Assembly: GCA_032100225.1 (NCBI GenBank)
Contig: DAMDJY010000001.1
Coordinates: forward strand, 1-63,048
Direction of reading: 5' to 3'
Length of the DNA stretch: 63,048 bases
Source: Mobilicoccus sp032100225
Lineage (GTDB): Bacteria > Actinomycetota > Actinomycetes > Actinomycetales > Dermatophilaceae
Within the stretch, counting starts at the first letter, position 1. Every line of letters starts with the position of its first letter. Both the position numbers and the translations under genes were made by a program. Positions 42,190 through 52,186 of this stretch are shown one piece after another. The notes under the pieces are model-generated. The model ran no database searches and was not told the origin of the DNA. It saw nothing but the letters and a program-made list of their open reading frames with translations.

Positions 42190-44559
42190 ATGAATGCGAC
42201 AGGAGTGCCGGATCCGGGAGTGGCCGGCTCCCCGCCGCGGCCGCCTGCGGCTGCTCCCGCCTCCGGCTCGGGGGGCTCATCGGTGGGTGCGAGCATGCGG
42301 GCGCGACTGGCCCGCCTCGGCTCGCGACACGCCGTGTACCCGGAGCTCGAGCCACTCCTTCGCGCCGTGCGCGCGACCCACCCCAAGGCCGACGTGTCGG
42401 TGTTGGAGCGGGCCTTCGAGACGGCCTCGGAATGGCACTCCGGGCAGGTGCGCAAGAACGGCGACCCGTACATCACCCACCCGCTGGCGGTGACGTCGAT
42501 CCTCGCCGAGCTCGGTATGCCCCCGACGACTTTGGCGGCAGCGATGCTGCACGACACCGTCGAGGACACCGGCTACACCCTCGAAGCGCTCCGGGCCGAC
42601 TACGGCCCCGAGATCGCGATGCTCGTCGACGGCGTCACCAAGCTCGACAAGGTCACCTATGGCGACGCGGCGCAGGCCGAGACCGTGCGCAAGATGGTGA
42701 TCGCGATGGCCCGCGACATCCGTGTGCTCGTCATCAAGCTGGCCGACCGGCTGCACAACGCCCGCACCTGGCGGTACGTCTCGGCGGAGTCGGCCTCCAA
42801 GAAGGCCCGCGAGACCCTCGAGATCTACGCGCCGCTGGCCCACCGTCTCGGCATGAATACCATCAAGTGGGAGCTGGAGGACCTCGCATTCGCGACTCTC
42901 TACCCCAAGGTGTACGACGAGATCGTGCGCCTGGTGGCCGAACGTGCCCCGGCGCGTGACGAGTACCTGACGCAGGTCAAGAAGCAGGTCAGCGACGATC
43001 TCAGTGCTGCCCGGATCACGGCCAGCGTCACCGGTCGGCCCAAGCACTACTACTCCGTGTACCAGAAGATGATCGTGCGCGGCCGTGACTTCGAGGACAT
43101 CTACGACCTCGTCGCCGTGCGTGTGCTGGTCGACACGGTGCGCGACTGCTACGCGGCTCTGGGCACGATGCACGCGCGATGGAAGCCCATGCCCGGGCGG
43201 TTCAAGGACTACATCGCGATGCCCAAGTTCAACATGTACCAGTCGCTGCACACGACGGTCGTGGGCCCGGGTGGCAAACCGGTCGAGATCCAGATTCGTA
43301 CCCACTCGATGCATCGCCGCGCCGAATACGGTGTCGCCGCCCACTGGAAGTACAAGGAGGTCAACGGCGCCGTCGCCACACCTCCCACCGGCCCGGAGTC
43401 CGGTGACAGCACCGACATGGCCTGGCTGCGGCAGCTCGTCGACTGGCAGAAGGAGACCGCCGACCCCGGCGAGTTCCTCGATTCGCTGCGGTTCGAGATC
43501 AACGCCCAGGAGGTGTTCGCGTTCACGCCCAAGGGCGGTGTCATCGCGTTGCCGCTGGGCTCGACGCCGGTCGACTTCGCCTACGCCGTTCACACCGAGG
43601 TCGGACACCACTGCATCGGTGGCCGCGTCAACGGTCGCCTCGTGCCGCTCGAATCACGGCTCGAGAACGGCGACGTCGTCGAGATCCTCACGAGCAAGGC
43701 CGACGGCGCCGGACCCTCGCGTGACTGGCTGACATTCGTCAAGAGCCCACGCGCCCGTAACAAGATTCGGCAGTGGTTCACCAAGGAGCGCCGCGAAGAG
43801 GCCATCGAGCTCGGCCGTGAGGAGATCGCGAAGGCACTGCGCAAGCAGAACCTGCCGCTGCAACGCATCCTCAACGCCGACACGTTGCAGGCTATCGCGG
43901 ACGACCTGCGTTACCCCGACATCAGTGGGCTGTATGCCGCGGTTGGGGAGAACAACGTCTCCCCGCAGACCGTGGTCGAGCGCATCATCGCCGCGAACGG
44001 TGGCGAGGACGGGGCAGAGGAGGACCTCGCCGAAGCCACGCTGCCCGGCATGCCGGGTCGCGCCCCGCGTCGTCGTAACACCGAGACCGGTGTCGTCGTC
44101 GCCGATACGAGCGGTGTCGAGACCAAACTCGCCAAGTGCTGCACGCCCGTGCCCGGTGACGCCATCATGGGCTTCACCACGCGCGGCGGGTACGTCTCGG
44201 TGCACCGCACGGCCTGCACCAACGCCGACAGCCTGCAGGCGCACCCCGAGCGTCTGGTCACGGTGTCGTGGTCGCCCTCGGCGGCGAGCATGTTCCTCGT
44301 GCAGTTGCAGGTCGAGGCACTCGACCGCAGCCGGCTGCTCTCCGATGTCACCCGCGTGCTGTCGGATCACCACGTCAACATCCTCTCGGCGGCGGTCAGC
44401 ACGTCTCGGGACCGCGTGGCGATCTCCAAGTTCACGTTCGAGATGGGGGACCCCAGCCACCTCGAACACGTCATCCGCGCGGTGCGACGCATCGACGGCG
44501 TGTTCGACGTCTACCGGGTCTCCGGCATCAAGGGGCAACGCGAGTTCGCGTCGTCCTGA
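42190..44559 (+). CDS. relA: Bifunctional (p)ppGpp synthetase/hydrolase
   Basis: This RSH protein (789 residues) makes and breaks (p)ppGpp in the stringent response. The hydrolase domain has the HD pair in AAMLHDTVEDT and LADRLHNART; the synthetase domain has GRPKHYYSVYQKM, DIYDLVAVRV and the substrate region FKDYIAMPKFNMYQSLHTTV in parts. TGS, helical and C-terminal ACT domains follow, with the CCTPVPGD cysteine motif. Both catalytic domains look intact, so it is probably bifunctional. TACACT six bases before ATG 42190 suggests a leaderless message, just after the apt stop. Confidence 0.96.
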   Translation: MNATGVPDPGVAGSPPRPPAAAPASGSGGSSVGASMRARLARLGSRHAVYPELEPLLRAVRATHPKADVSVLERAFETASEWHSGQVRKNGDPYITHPLAVTSILAELGMPPTTLAAAMLHDTVEDTGYTLEALRADYGPEIAMLVDGVTKLDKVTYGDAAQAETVRKMVIAMARDIRVLVIKLADRLHNARTWRYVSAESASKKARETLEIYAPLAHRLGMNTIKWELEDLAFATLYPKVYDEIVRLVAERAPARDEYLTQVKKQVSDDLSAARITASVTGRPKHYYSVYQKMIVRGRDFEDIYDLVAVRVLVDTVRDCYAALGTMHARWKPMPGRFKDYIAMPKFNMYQSLHTTVVGPGGKPVEIQIRTHSMHRRAEYGVAAHWKYKEVNGAVATPPTGPESGDSTDMAWLRQLVDWQKETADPGEFLDSLRFEINAQEVFAFTPKGGVIALPLGSTPVDFAYAVHTEVGHHCIGGRVNGRLVPLESRLENGDVVEILTSKADGAGPSRDWLTFVKSPRARNKIRQWFTKERREEAIELGREEIAKALRKQNLPLQRILNADTLQAIADDLRYPDISGLYAAVGENNVSPQTVVERIIAANGGEDGAEEDLAEATLPGMPGRAPRRRNTETGVVVADTSGVETKLAKCCTPVPGDAIMGFTTRGGYVSVHRTACTNADSLQAHPERLVTVSWSPSAASMFLVQLQVEALDRSRLLSDVTRVLSDHHVNILSAAVSTSRDRVAISKFTFEMGDPSHLEHVIRAVRRIDGVFDVYRVSGIKGQREFASS

Positions 44560-44625
44560 TCTGCGACGGCGCGTCTGTTCGGACCTACTCGGATCTGATC
44601 CGGTCGGGTCCGGAGCGCGCGTGAC

Positions 44626-44671
44626 AGCGGCCGGCGGCCCAGGGAATCGAATCCCTGAGCCGCCGGCCGCT
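44626..44671. terminator. Bidirectional terminator between relA and the DUF349 gene
   Basis: Arms of 20 bases at 44626-44645 and 44652-44671 pair with one or two mismatches around a six-base loop. It lies between the ends of converging genes. Confidence 0.9.
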
Positions 44672-44688
44672 GCTGCGTGGTGTGCGAC

Positions 44689-46379
44689 TCAGCCGCTGAA
44701 CTCCTCCAGGCCGGCGCGCACCTGCTCCAGCCACGCCTCGCGTGCCTCGAGGGCCTCGCGGGCCTTGGCGATCTTCTTGGCGTCGCCGGCAGCCTCGGCC
44801 TTGGCGAGGTCGCCGCGTAGCCCCTCGACCGCAGCTTCGAGCTGGGTGACCATGCTGTTGGCGCGGGCGGCGACCTCGGGGTCGGTGCGCTTCCACTTCT
44901 GCTGGTCGGCATCACGGATGGCGGTCTCGACCTTGCGCATACCGTCTTCCATGCGCTTGATGGCGGCGCGCGGAACCTTGCCGGCGGCGTCCCACTTCTC
45001 CTGAATCGGGCGCAGCCGGGCCTTGGCCGCCTCGACGTCCTTGATCGGGAGGATGGCCTGAGCCTGCTTGAGCAGTTCCTCCTTGATCGCGAGGTTGGCC
45101 TCGAACTCGACGTTCTCGGAGGCGACCACCTCGTCCTTGGCGGCGAAGAACGCGTCCTGAGCGGCCTTGAAACGGGTCCACAGGGCGTCGTCATCGCTGC
45201 GCGAGGCGCGTCCGGCCTGGCGCCACTGGTCCATGAGGCGCTTGAAGGCGCCTGCGGTCTGGCCCCAGTCGGTGCTGCTCTTGAGGGTCTCGGCCTCGGC
45301 GACGAGCTCCTCCTTGCGCGCCTTGGCCTCGGCCTGTGCCGAGCCGAGCTGTGCGAAGTGGACGCGGCGCATCTTGTCGAACGAGTTGCGCGAGGAGGAG
45401 AGGCGGTGCCACAGGGCCTGCTCGCTCTCACGGTCGAGCTTGGGGCCGTTGCGCTGGGCGTTCTTCCACTCGTCGAGCAGCTCGCGCATGCGGGCGCTGC
45501 TCTGCTTCCACTGCACTTTTTCCTCGGGCTGGCCGGCGAGCTTCTCGGCCTCGGCCACGATGGCCTCCCGGGCGGCCAGGGCCTCGGCGCGAGCCGCGGA
45601 CCGCTCCTGGTTCTCGGTGGTGCGACGCACCTCCACCGCGGTGGCGATGTCCTCGATGCGTACGTAGAGGGCGGGGAAGTCGCCGACGGCGCGCAGGTCG
45701 GCGATGGCCTCGCGCAGACGCTTGAGGCCCTCGGCGCCGTCCTTGGCGGACATGTCGGTCTGCGTCACACGCTGATGCAACAGCTCGGCCAGAGCAGCGA
45801 CCTCGTCGAACTTGCGACCGAAGTAGGCCATGGCCTCCTCGGGAGTCGCGCCGGGGTAGGAGCCGACCTCCTTCTCCTCGTCGCCGATGCGCACGAACAC
45901 GGTGCCGTCCTCGGCCACCCGCCCGAACTTGGTGGGGTCACTGGCCACGTNNNNNNNNNNNNNNNNNNNNNNNNNNNNNNNNNNNNNNNNNNNNNNNNNN
46001 NNAGGACGACCGGTGCATCGGCCTCGGCCGGAGCGTGGGTCGAGATCGCAGCAGGCGTGGGGACCGCAGCCGGCGTGGGCCGGGGCGCGGGGGTGGGAAC
46101 AGGCGCGGGGGTCGCTGCCCGAGCCTCGGGTGCCTCGGGTGCCTCGGGTGCCTCCGTAGTTTCCGTAGTTTCCGTGGCCGCAGGCACGGGTGCCTCAGGT
46201 GCCGGAGCGGCCTCAGGTGCCGGAGCGGCCTCGGGGGCCGGAGCGGCCTCGGTTTCCGTCGACGCGTCGGCGGGCGACTCGGCCGGGGTGGAGTCGACGT
46301 TCACGTCGGTCGCGGCAGTCGCGTCGTCGACGGAGGCGTCGGGGGTGGTCGGGTCGGTGGGAGCAGTCTGATCGGACAC
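44689..46379 (-). CDS. DUF349 protein with Pro/Ala-rich N-terminus, interrupted by an assembly gap
   Basis: The C-terminal ~420 residues are four to five DUF349 repeats: long charged helices with W-containing units (ALWHRLSSSRNSFDKMRR, LMDQWRQAGRASRSDDDALW, KWDAAGKVPRAAIKRMEDGMRKV in pieces), probably coiled coil. Its function is not known. The N-terminal part, from a GTG at 46379 with AAAGG upstream, is an acidic and then Pro/Ala/Glu-rich low-complexity region built on short repeats. A run of 52 N separates the two parts, and the frames on the two sides do not match across 52 bases, so the true gap length differs. I treat them as one gene because no stop ends the first part and no good start precedes the second. 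Confidence 0.75.
45951..46002. other. Assembly gap (52 N)
   Basis: All bases are unknown. The gap falls within repetitive GC-rich DNA coding for a Pro/Ala-rich stretch, a likely cause of failed assembly. The reading frames on either side are out of phase by this length. Confidence 0.99.
46201..46254 (-). repeat. Three 18-base tandem repeats in the DUF349 gene
   Basis: Three near-identical copies of gccggagcggcctcaggt encode an Ala-Pro-Glu-Ala unit (EAAPAP) on the minus strand. Shorter 9-base repeats (gcctcgggt) lie at 46125-46153. These and the gap are part of the same low-complexity tract. Confidence 0.85.
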
Positions 46380-46574
46380 AGGGAGACCTTTGCGTCTGGA
46401 CACCGCCGGGCCGTGAGCCGGATCGGACGGTTCGTTGATGGTGCAGTCCCCACAACGATACTGGCTGGCTGCGGACTCCGGGGAGGTCCGTCCGCCACGG
46501 CCTGCACGTTTTCGACGCTGCCGGTCCGAAACCGCCTTGCACGGGGAGGGCGCGAGCCCGGAGGATGGCGCCTC

Positions 46575-48284
46575 ATGGGGCATATCGAGGTCAACCAGGT
46601 CTCCTACGCGCTGCCCGACGGCCGGCCGCTGCTGGACGAGGTGAATTTTCGGGTCGGTGACGGGGCGATCGTGGCGCTGGTGGGCCCCAACGGCGCGGGC
46701 AAGACGACGCTGCTGCGCATCATCTCCGGCGAGCTCGACGCGCAGGAGGGTGCTGTCACGCGGTCCGGGGGCCTCGGGGTCATGCCGCAGTTCATCGGGT
46801 CGGTGCGAGACGACTCCGTGGTGCGTGACCTGCTGATCTCCGTCGCACCGCCCCGTATCTCGGCCGCGGCCAAGGCCGTCGACGCTGCGGAGCTGCGCAT
46901 CATGGAGGTCGACGACGAGCCGGCCCAGATGGCGTACGCCCAGGCCCTCGTCGATTGGGGCGACTTCGGGGGGTACGAGCAGGAGACGGTGTGGGATTCG
47001 ATCACCCAGGCCGCGCTCGGAGTGGGGTTCGAGGCGTGCCAGTACCGCCGCGCGGCCACGTTGTCGGGGGGAGAACAGAAGCGGCTGGTGCTCGAAGCGC
47101 TGCTGCAGGGCCCCGAGGAGGTGCTGCTGCTCGACGAGCCCGACAACTATCTCGACGTACCCGCCAAACGCTGGCTGGAGTCGCGTCTGGAGCAGTCCGA
47201 TAAGACCGTGCTGCTCGTCAGCCACGACCGAGAACTCCTCGCCGAGGCCGCCACGCGGGTCGTCACGCTCGAACCGGGGGCTGCCGGGGCCAGTGCGTGG
47301 ACCCATCCCGGCTCTTTTCGTACGTGGCACGAAGCGCGGCAGACGAGGAACGCCGACCTCGAAGAGCGGCTGCGCCGGTGGGAGGAGGAGCACGCCAAGC
47401 TTCGCCGCCTCGTCCTCATGTACAAGCAGAAGGCCGCCTACAACGACAGCATGTCCTCGCGCTATCACGCGGCGCAGACGCGGCTGAACCGCTTCGAGCA
47501 GGCCGGTCCGCCGGAGAAGGTCACCACCGAACAGAAGGTGACGATGCGGCTCACCGGCGGCCGGACGGCCAAACGGGCCGTCGTCTGCGAACGCGTGGAA
47601 CTCCTGGCGCCTGGGGGCGAGAAGTCTGCCGACTCGCTCATGAAGCCGTTCGACCTCGAGGTCTGGTTCGGCGAGCGCGTTGCGGTGCTGGGCTCGAACG
47701 GGTCGGGAAAGTCCCACTTCCTCCGCTTGCTCGCCGCCGGTGGCAGCGATCCGGAGCCGCAGCAGAGGCCCGTCGGGGATGTCGCGCCTCCGCCGGTGGC
47801 GCATTCCGGTATCGCCCGGTTGGGGTCGCGCGTGACGCCGGGATGGTTCGCGCAGACCCACGAGCACCACACGTACTCTGGCCGCACGCTGCTGGAGATC
47901 CTGCACCGCGGTGACGACCGTCGGCGCGGCCGTTCGCAGGACGAGGCTGCGCGGGTGCTCGACCGTTACGAACTCGCGCGGGCGGGCGAACAGACCTTCG
48001 ACTCGCTCTCCGGTGGTCAGCAGGCGCGGTTCCAGATCCTCATGCTCGAGCTGTCCGGCGCTACACTGCTTCTCCTCGACGAGCCCACCGACAACCTCGA
48101 CCTGCATTCCGCCGAGGCGCTCGAAGACGGCCTGGCGGCGTTCGAGGGGACGGTCCTGGCCGTCACCCACGACCGGTGGTTCACGCGCGGATGCGACAGG
48201 TTCCTCGTCTTCGGATCCGACGGCGAGGTCTACGAATCCCCCGAACCGGTGTGGGACGAGAGGCGCGTCGCCCGCAAGCGGTGA
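46575..48284 (+). CDS. ABC-F family ATPase
   Basis: The 569-residue protein has two ATP-binding cassettes and no membrane segment. Walker A motifs are GPNGAGKTT (about residue 36) and GSNGSGKSH (about 375); signatures are LSGGEQKR and LSGGQQAR; Walker B regions read LLLDEPDNYLD and LLLDEPTDNLD. The linker between the cassettes is helical and basic. ABC-F proteins act on ribosomes, as translation factors or as antibiotic-resistance proteins; which applies here is open. ATG 46575 starts at the first conserved strand, though longer frames exist upstream. It is divergent from the DUF349 gene. Confidence 0.92.
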   Translation: MGHIEVNQVSYALPDGRPLLDEVNFRVGDGAIVALVGPNGAGKTTLLRIISGELDAQEGAVTRSGGLGVMPQFIGSVRDDSVVRDLLISVAPPRISAAAKAVDAAELRIMEVDDEPAQMAYAQALVDWGDFGGYEQETVWDSITQAALGVGFEACQYRRAATLSGGEQKRLVLEALLQGPEEVLLLDEPDNYLDVPAKRWLESRLEQSDKTVLLVSHDRELLAEAATRVVTLEPGAAGASAWTHPGSFRTWHEARQTRNADLEERLRRWEEEHAKLRRLVLMYKQKAAYNDSMSSRYHAAQTRLNRFEQAGPPEKVTTEQKVTMRLTGGRTAKRAVVCERVELLAPGGEKSADSLMKPFDLEVWFGERVAVLGSNGSGKSHFLRLLAAGGSDPEPQQRPVGDVAPPPVAHSGIARLGSRVTPGWFAQTHEHHTYSGRTLLEILHRGDDRRRGRSQDEAARVLDRYELARAGEQTFDSLSGGQQARFQILMLELSGATLLLLDEPTDNLDLHSAEALEDGLAAFEGTVLAVTHDRWFTRGCDRFLVFGSDGEVYESPEPVWDERRVARKR

Positions 48285-48337
48285 GCGACCGGGTTGCACG
48301 GGCACGGCCTGTCGGTGGGGCCGTCTAGGCTGTGAGC

Positions 48338-49036
48338 GTGTTCCTGATCGGATTCCCAGCCACCGTGTTCGCCACCAACTGCTTCGTCGTGGCACCCGCC
48401 GAGGGGGAGGAGTGCCTGATCGTCGACCCCGGATTCGGGGTGGTGGATCGGCTCAGCGAGGTGCTGCGCACCCACCGGCTCAAGCCGGCTGCCGTGCTGT
48501 TGACGCACGGGCATCTCGACCACACCTTCGCGGTCACGCCGGTGTGTGACGAGCACGGGGTCGCCGCGCGCATCCACACCGACGACGAATACCGGCTCAC
48601 CAACCCGGCCGACCAGTTGGGTCCGGAGCTGCGCCTGATGCTGGAGTCGCAATTCGGCGGACTCGACTGGACGAAGCCGAGTGAGGTCGTTACGTTCACC
48701 GACTCCCAGCGCCTGCAGATTGCCGGGCTCGAGGTCGAGGTGGCCCACGCTCCCGGCCATACCGAGGGGTCTGTGATGTTCACGATCGAGGACACTCCGG
48801 ACTCGTTGCCGGCCGACTCCGGTCTCTCCCGCACGATCCTCGCCGGTGACGTGCTGTTCTCCGGCGGCATCGGACGCACCGACCTGCCCGGCGGCGACGA
48901 CTCTGCGATGCAGCGCAGCCTGCGCGACGTCGTGCTGGGGATGCCCGACGACTCGCTCGTGCTGCCCGGTCACGGCCCCGCCACCACCATCGCGCGCGAG
49001 CGCGCCACCAACCCCTTTCTTTCCCACTTGACCTGA
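48338..49036 (+). CDS. Metallo-beta-lactamase fold hydrolase (glyoxalase II-like)
   Basis: The 232-residue protein has the metal motif THGHLDH at about residue 56, then HAPGHTEGS, the aspartate in LAGDVLFSGGIGRTD and the last histidine in LPGHGPATT. It corresponds to the hydrolase that lies between relA and hisS in mycobacteria. Its substrate is unknown; thioester hydrolysis is usual for close relatives. GTG 48338 is preferred over GTG 48332 because TAGGCT (48326-48331) is a -10 six bases before it and the protein then begins VFLIGFPA, like the family. Confidence 0.88.
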   Translation: MFLIGFPATVFATNCFVVAPAEGEECLIVDPGFGVVDRLSEVLRTHRLKPAAVLLTHGHLDHTFAVTPVCDEHGVAARIHTDDEYRLTNPADQLGPELRLMLESQFGGLDWTKPSEVVTFTDSQRLQIAGLEVEVAHAPGHTEGSVMFTIEDTPDSLPADSGLSRTILAGDVLFSGGIGRTDLPGGDDSAMQRSLRDVVLGMPDDSLVLPGHGPATTIARERATNPFLSHLT

Positions 49037-49087
49037 GCCGATTCGGATCACCGCCGTCGACCAGCGCACCACTGAAGAGGACTCCCG

Positions 49088-50425
49088 TTGAGCCAGAGCA
49101 AGATCATGCCGATGTCCGGATTTCCCGAGTGGCTGCCTGCGCAGCGCGCCGTGGAGATGCACTTTCTCGACGTCATCGAGTCGACGTTCCGGCTGCACGG
49201 ATTCGCCAACATCGAGACGCGCGCCGTCGAGCCCGTCGAGCGCCTTCTCGGTAAGGGTGGCGACGCCGACAAGGAGATCTATGCCGTCTCGCGTCTGGCC
49301 GCCGGCGAGGAAGACTCCAAAGATTCTGAGCTCGGGCTGCACTTCGACCTCACGGTGCCGTTCGCACGGTACGTGTTGGAGAACTCCGGCAAGTTGACGT
49401 TCCCGTTCCGCCGCTACCAGATCCAGAAGGTCTGGCGTGGTGAGCGCCCCCAGGACGGCCGGTTCCGCGAGTTTCTCCAGGCCGACATCGACATCGTCGA
49501 CGTGGGGGAGCTGCCCTTCCACTACGAGGTGGAGTTGCCGCTCGTCATCGCCGACGCGTTCAAGAAGTTGCCCATCGGCGAGTTCCGCATCCAGGTCAAC
49601 AACCGCAAGATTCCCGAGGGCTTTTACCTCGGTCTCGGACTGAGCGCCGAGCAGGTCGTCCCGGTCCTGCGCATCGTCGACAAGCTCGACAAGGTGGGCC
49701 CCGAGGTCGTCACGACGATGCTCACCGAGGCGGGAGTGAGCGCCGATCAGGCCGCCAAGTGTCTGGCGCTGGCCGAGATCAACGCGACCGACTCGAGCTT
49801 CGCCGACCGCGTGCGCGCCCTCGGTGTCGAGCACCCCACCCTCGAGGAGGGGCTGAGCGCGCTGTCCGCCGTCATGGACGCCGCCGCCGAGCACGCGCCG
49901 GGCCTGCTCGTGGCCGACCTCAAGGTCGCACGCGGCCTCGACTACTACACGGGCACGGTGTACGAGACCCAGCTCGTCGGGCAGGAGTCCTACGGCTCGA
50001 TCTGCTCGGGTGGGCGCTACGACGCGCTGGCCAGCGACGGCAAGAACACGTACCCGGGCGTCGGCATCTCCATCGGTGTCTCGCGCCTGCTCGCCAAGCT
50101 CATGCCCGGCCTGGAGGCCACCCGCGCCACGCCGTCCGCGGTGCTCGTGGCGGTCTCCGCCGAGGAGGACCGCCCGGCCTCCATGCGCGTCGCCGCAGCC
50201 CTTCGTGAGCGGGGCATCCCGTGCGAGGTCGCGCCCAGCGCAGCCAAGTTCGGCAAGCAGATCAAGTTCGCCGACCGCCGCGGCATCCCCTTCGTGTGGT
50301 TCGGCGGCGCCGACGGCGCGCCCGACTCCGTCAAGGACATCCGCAGCGGTGAACAGGTCGAGGCCGACGCCGGCACCTGGACCCCGCCGGCCGAGGACCT
50401 CGAGGTCGGGATCCGCTCCGTCTGA
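49088..50425 (+). CDS. hisS: Histidyl-tRNA synthetase
   Basis: The enzyme (445 residues) charges tRNA-His. The class II core has FPEWLPAQR, the motif 2 region FRRYQIQKVWRGERPQDGRFREFLQ in parts, the histidine-binding motif LKVARGLDYYTGTVYE and a C-terminal anticodon-binding domain. It is of the longer-than-typical actinobacterial type whose N-terminal segment reads SQSKIMPMSGFPEWLP. The start is TTG 49088: GAAGAGG lies seven bases upstream. The alternatives ATG 49106 and 49112 lack a site. Confidence 0.95.
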   Translation: MSQSKIMPMSGFPEWLPAQRAVEMHFLDVIESTFRLHGFANIETRAVEPVERLLGKGGDADKEIYAVSRLAAGEEDSKDSELGLHFDLTVPFARYVLENSGKLTFPFRRYQIQKVWRGERPQDGRFREFLQADIDIVDVGELPFHYEVELPLVIADAFKKLPIGEFRIQVNNRKIPEGFYLGLGLSAEQVVPVLRIVDKLDKVGPEVVTTMLTEAGVSADQAAKCLALAEINATDSSFADRVRALGVEHPTLEEGLSALSAVMDAAAEHAPGLLVADLKVARGLDYYTGTVYETQLVGQESYGSICSGGRYDALASDGKNTYPGVGISIGVSRLLAKLMPGLEATRATPSAVLVAVSAEEDRPASMRVAAALRERGIPCEVAPSAAKFGKQIKFADRRGIPFVWFGGADGAPDSVKDIRSGEQVEADAGTWTPPAEDLEVGIRSV

Positions 50426-50495
50426 GATCTGGCTCGGACCGTTCGAACGAGCGGCCCAGTCGTTCTGTCGTCCGCGGTGATGCCACGATGGGCGG

Positions 50496-51107
50496 GTGAT
50501 CTACGCACTCACCCCGGCCCGTCGTACCTCGCAGGTTGCCGGTGACCTCGGTTTCGTTGTGTGGAGCCTCCTCTGGAGCTACGCCGGTCGCATCGTCCAC
50601 GGGCTCGTCATGGGCCTGGCCGAGCCGGCGCGCCGGCTGCAGGAGGCCGCCGCGCAGTTCGGCACGGCGGCCACCGACGCCGGCAACGCTGTCTCCCAGG
50701 TCCCTCTGGCGGGTGACGACTTGCAGGGCGCCCTGGGGCGCCTCGCATCTGTGGCTGCCGACGCCGATGCTGCCGGTGTGCAATTCGCCACGACCGTCGC
50801 GCATCTGGCGCTCGCCCTCGGATTGGCGGTGGCTCTGGCGCCGATCCTCGCCCTCGGAATCCCGTATGTGCTCTCTCGCGTCCGGTTCGTGCGGCGGTCC
50901 GGAGCGGCGGCGCGTTTTCTCGACTCCGAAGACGATCTTGACCTCTTCGCGCTGCGGGCACTGTCGAACCAGCCGCTGCCTCGACTCGCTGCCATCTCGA
51001 ACGACCCCGTGACGGCCTGGCGCAACGGCGACCGCGAGGTCATCACCGCCTTGGCCGGGTTGGAACTGCGCAGTGTGGGCCTGCGTCCGCCTCGGACTCG
51101 GCGGTGA
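50496..51107 (+). CDS. Membrane protein of unknown function (203 residues)
   Basis: I do not recognise the family. The protein has a hydrophobic stretch near residues 16-42 and a strong one at about 100-126 (VAHLALALGLAVALAPILALGIPYVL in two halves). Between them is an Ala/Gln-rich outer or inner loop, and a charged C-terminal domain follows (RFLDSEDDLDLFALRALSNQPL region). GTG 50496 has CACGAT six bases upstream and no Shine-Dalgarno, so a leaderless start is possible. Its stop overlaps the xerD start (GTGA), so the two are translated together. Confidence 0.75.
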   Translation: MIYALTPARRTSQVAGDLGFVVWSLLWSYAGRIVHGLVMGLAEPARRLQEAAAQFGTAATDAGNAVSQVPLAGDDLQGALGRLASVAADADAAGVQFATTVAHLALALGLAVALAPILALGIPYVLSRVRFVRRSGAAARFLDSEDDLDLFALRALSNQPLPRLAAISNDPVTAWRNGDREVITALAGLELRSVGLRPPRTRR

Positions 51108-52120
51108 GCAGGGGGAGCAGCGCCCTGGTCGGGCAGCAGTCGGCGTGGTTGGCGCACCTGCGCATCGAGCGCGGGCTGGCGGCCAACACCGTCCGCAGCT
51201 ACGCGCGTGACCTTGCCCGCTATGCCGCGTTCCTCGAGGGGCGGGGCATCCGTGAACTCGCCCGGGTGACGCGCTCGGACGTCACGGAGTTCGTCGCCGA
51301 TATCCGTGAGGGGAGCGACGGTGGCAACGCACTGTCGGCGTCGTCGACCGCCCGCACCCTCGCGGCCGTGCGCGGGTTTCACCGCTTCTGCCTGCTCGAA
51401 GGCCTGGTGGGGGAGGACGTTGCGGCCGAGGTCTCCCCGCCTGCCACGCCCCGGCGCCTGCCCAAGGCGGTGACGCGTGACGAGGTGGAGCGCCTCATCG
51501 AGGCGGCCGGATCCGCGCCCGACCCGCTCGGTGTGCGCGACGCGGCCCTGGTCGAACTCCTCTACGCCACGGGGGCACGCATCAGCGAGGTCGTCGGGTT
51601 GGTCATCGACGACATCGCCGAGCTCGCCGATCTCCAGCCGGGAGAGGGCGGCGAGAGCACGGCGCAGTCGACTCGCCCAGGGTTCGCGGAGGTGCGCTTG
51701 CGCGGTAAGGGCAACAAGGAGCGGATCGTGCCGGTGGGTCGGTACGCCGCGCGGGCGCTGCAGGACTATCTGGTGCGGGGGCGTCCCGCGCTCGTGGCCA
51801 AGATGACGACACCCACAGGCAAGCCCCAGCGCCGGGTCGCGCACGAGGTCTTTCTCAACCAGCGTGGGGGAGCCCTGTCCCGGCAGAGCGCCTGGGCGGT
51901 CATCGCCGGCGCCGCCGAGCGGGCCGACCTCGCGGGGCGGATCGGACCGCACACGCTGCGGCACTCGTTCGCGACCCATCTGCTCGACGGAGGCGCCGAC
52001 GTCCGCGTCGTTCAAGACCTGCTCGGTCACGCGAATGTCACGACGACACAGATCTATACGCTGGTCACAGCCGCGCACCTCCGTGAGACGTATGCGACCG
52101 CTCACCCTCGGGCGCGCTGA
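51104..52120 (+). CDS. xerD: Tyrosine recombinase XerD
   Basis: XerD, with XerC, resolves chromosome dimers at dif. The 338-residue protein has the SAM-like N-terminal DNA-binding domain and all catalytic residues: Arg in TGARISE, Lys in RGKGNKER, His-Leu-Arg in HTLRHSFATH, His in LGHANVTTTQ, and the tyrosine in QIYTLV. A ~17-residue insertion (LQPGEGGESTAQSTRPG) between the first Arg and the Lys is longer than usual. GTG 51104 overlaps the previous stop. Its place before parA-scpAB supports a role on the chromosome and not in a phage. Confidence 0.93.
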   Translation: MSRGSSALVGQQSAWLAHLRIERGLAANTVRSYARDLARYAAFLEGRGIRELARVTRSDVTEFVADIREGSDGGNALSASSTARTLAAVRGFHRFCLLEGLVGEDVAAEVSPPATPRRLPKAVTRDEVERLIEAAGSAPDPLGVRDAALVELLYATGARISEVVGLVIDDIAELADLQPGEGGESTAQSTRPGFAEVRLRGKGNKERIVPVGRYAARALQDYLVRGRPALVAKMTTPTGKPQRRVAHEVFLNQRGGALSRQSAWAVIAGAAERADLAGRIGPHTLRHSFATHLLDGGADVRVVQDLLGHANVTTTQIYTLVTAAHLRETYATAHPRAR

Positions 52121-52186
52121 TAGCCTCGGGCGAGTACAGCTGTGGTCGGCCCGGGCGGCGGCCCGACAACGAAGCGAGGACGATCG

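Noticed and set aside
45765..48395. An 876-residue minus-strand frame across the ABC-F gene and the N gap
   Set aside because: Most of it is a shadow of the ABC-F gene. Only the Pro/Ala-rich piece before the gap belongs to a real gene, the DUF349 protein, and it leaves that gene's frame after the N run.
51104..52120. The first tyrosine recombinase as a phage or element integrase
   Set aside because: Sequence motifs and the place before parA-scpAB identify it as chromosomal XerD; no attachment site or phage genes adjoin it.
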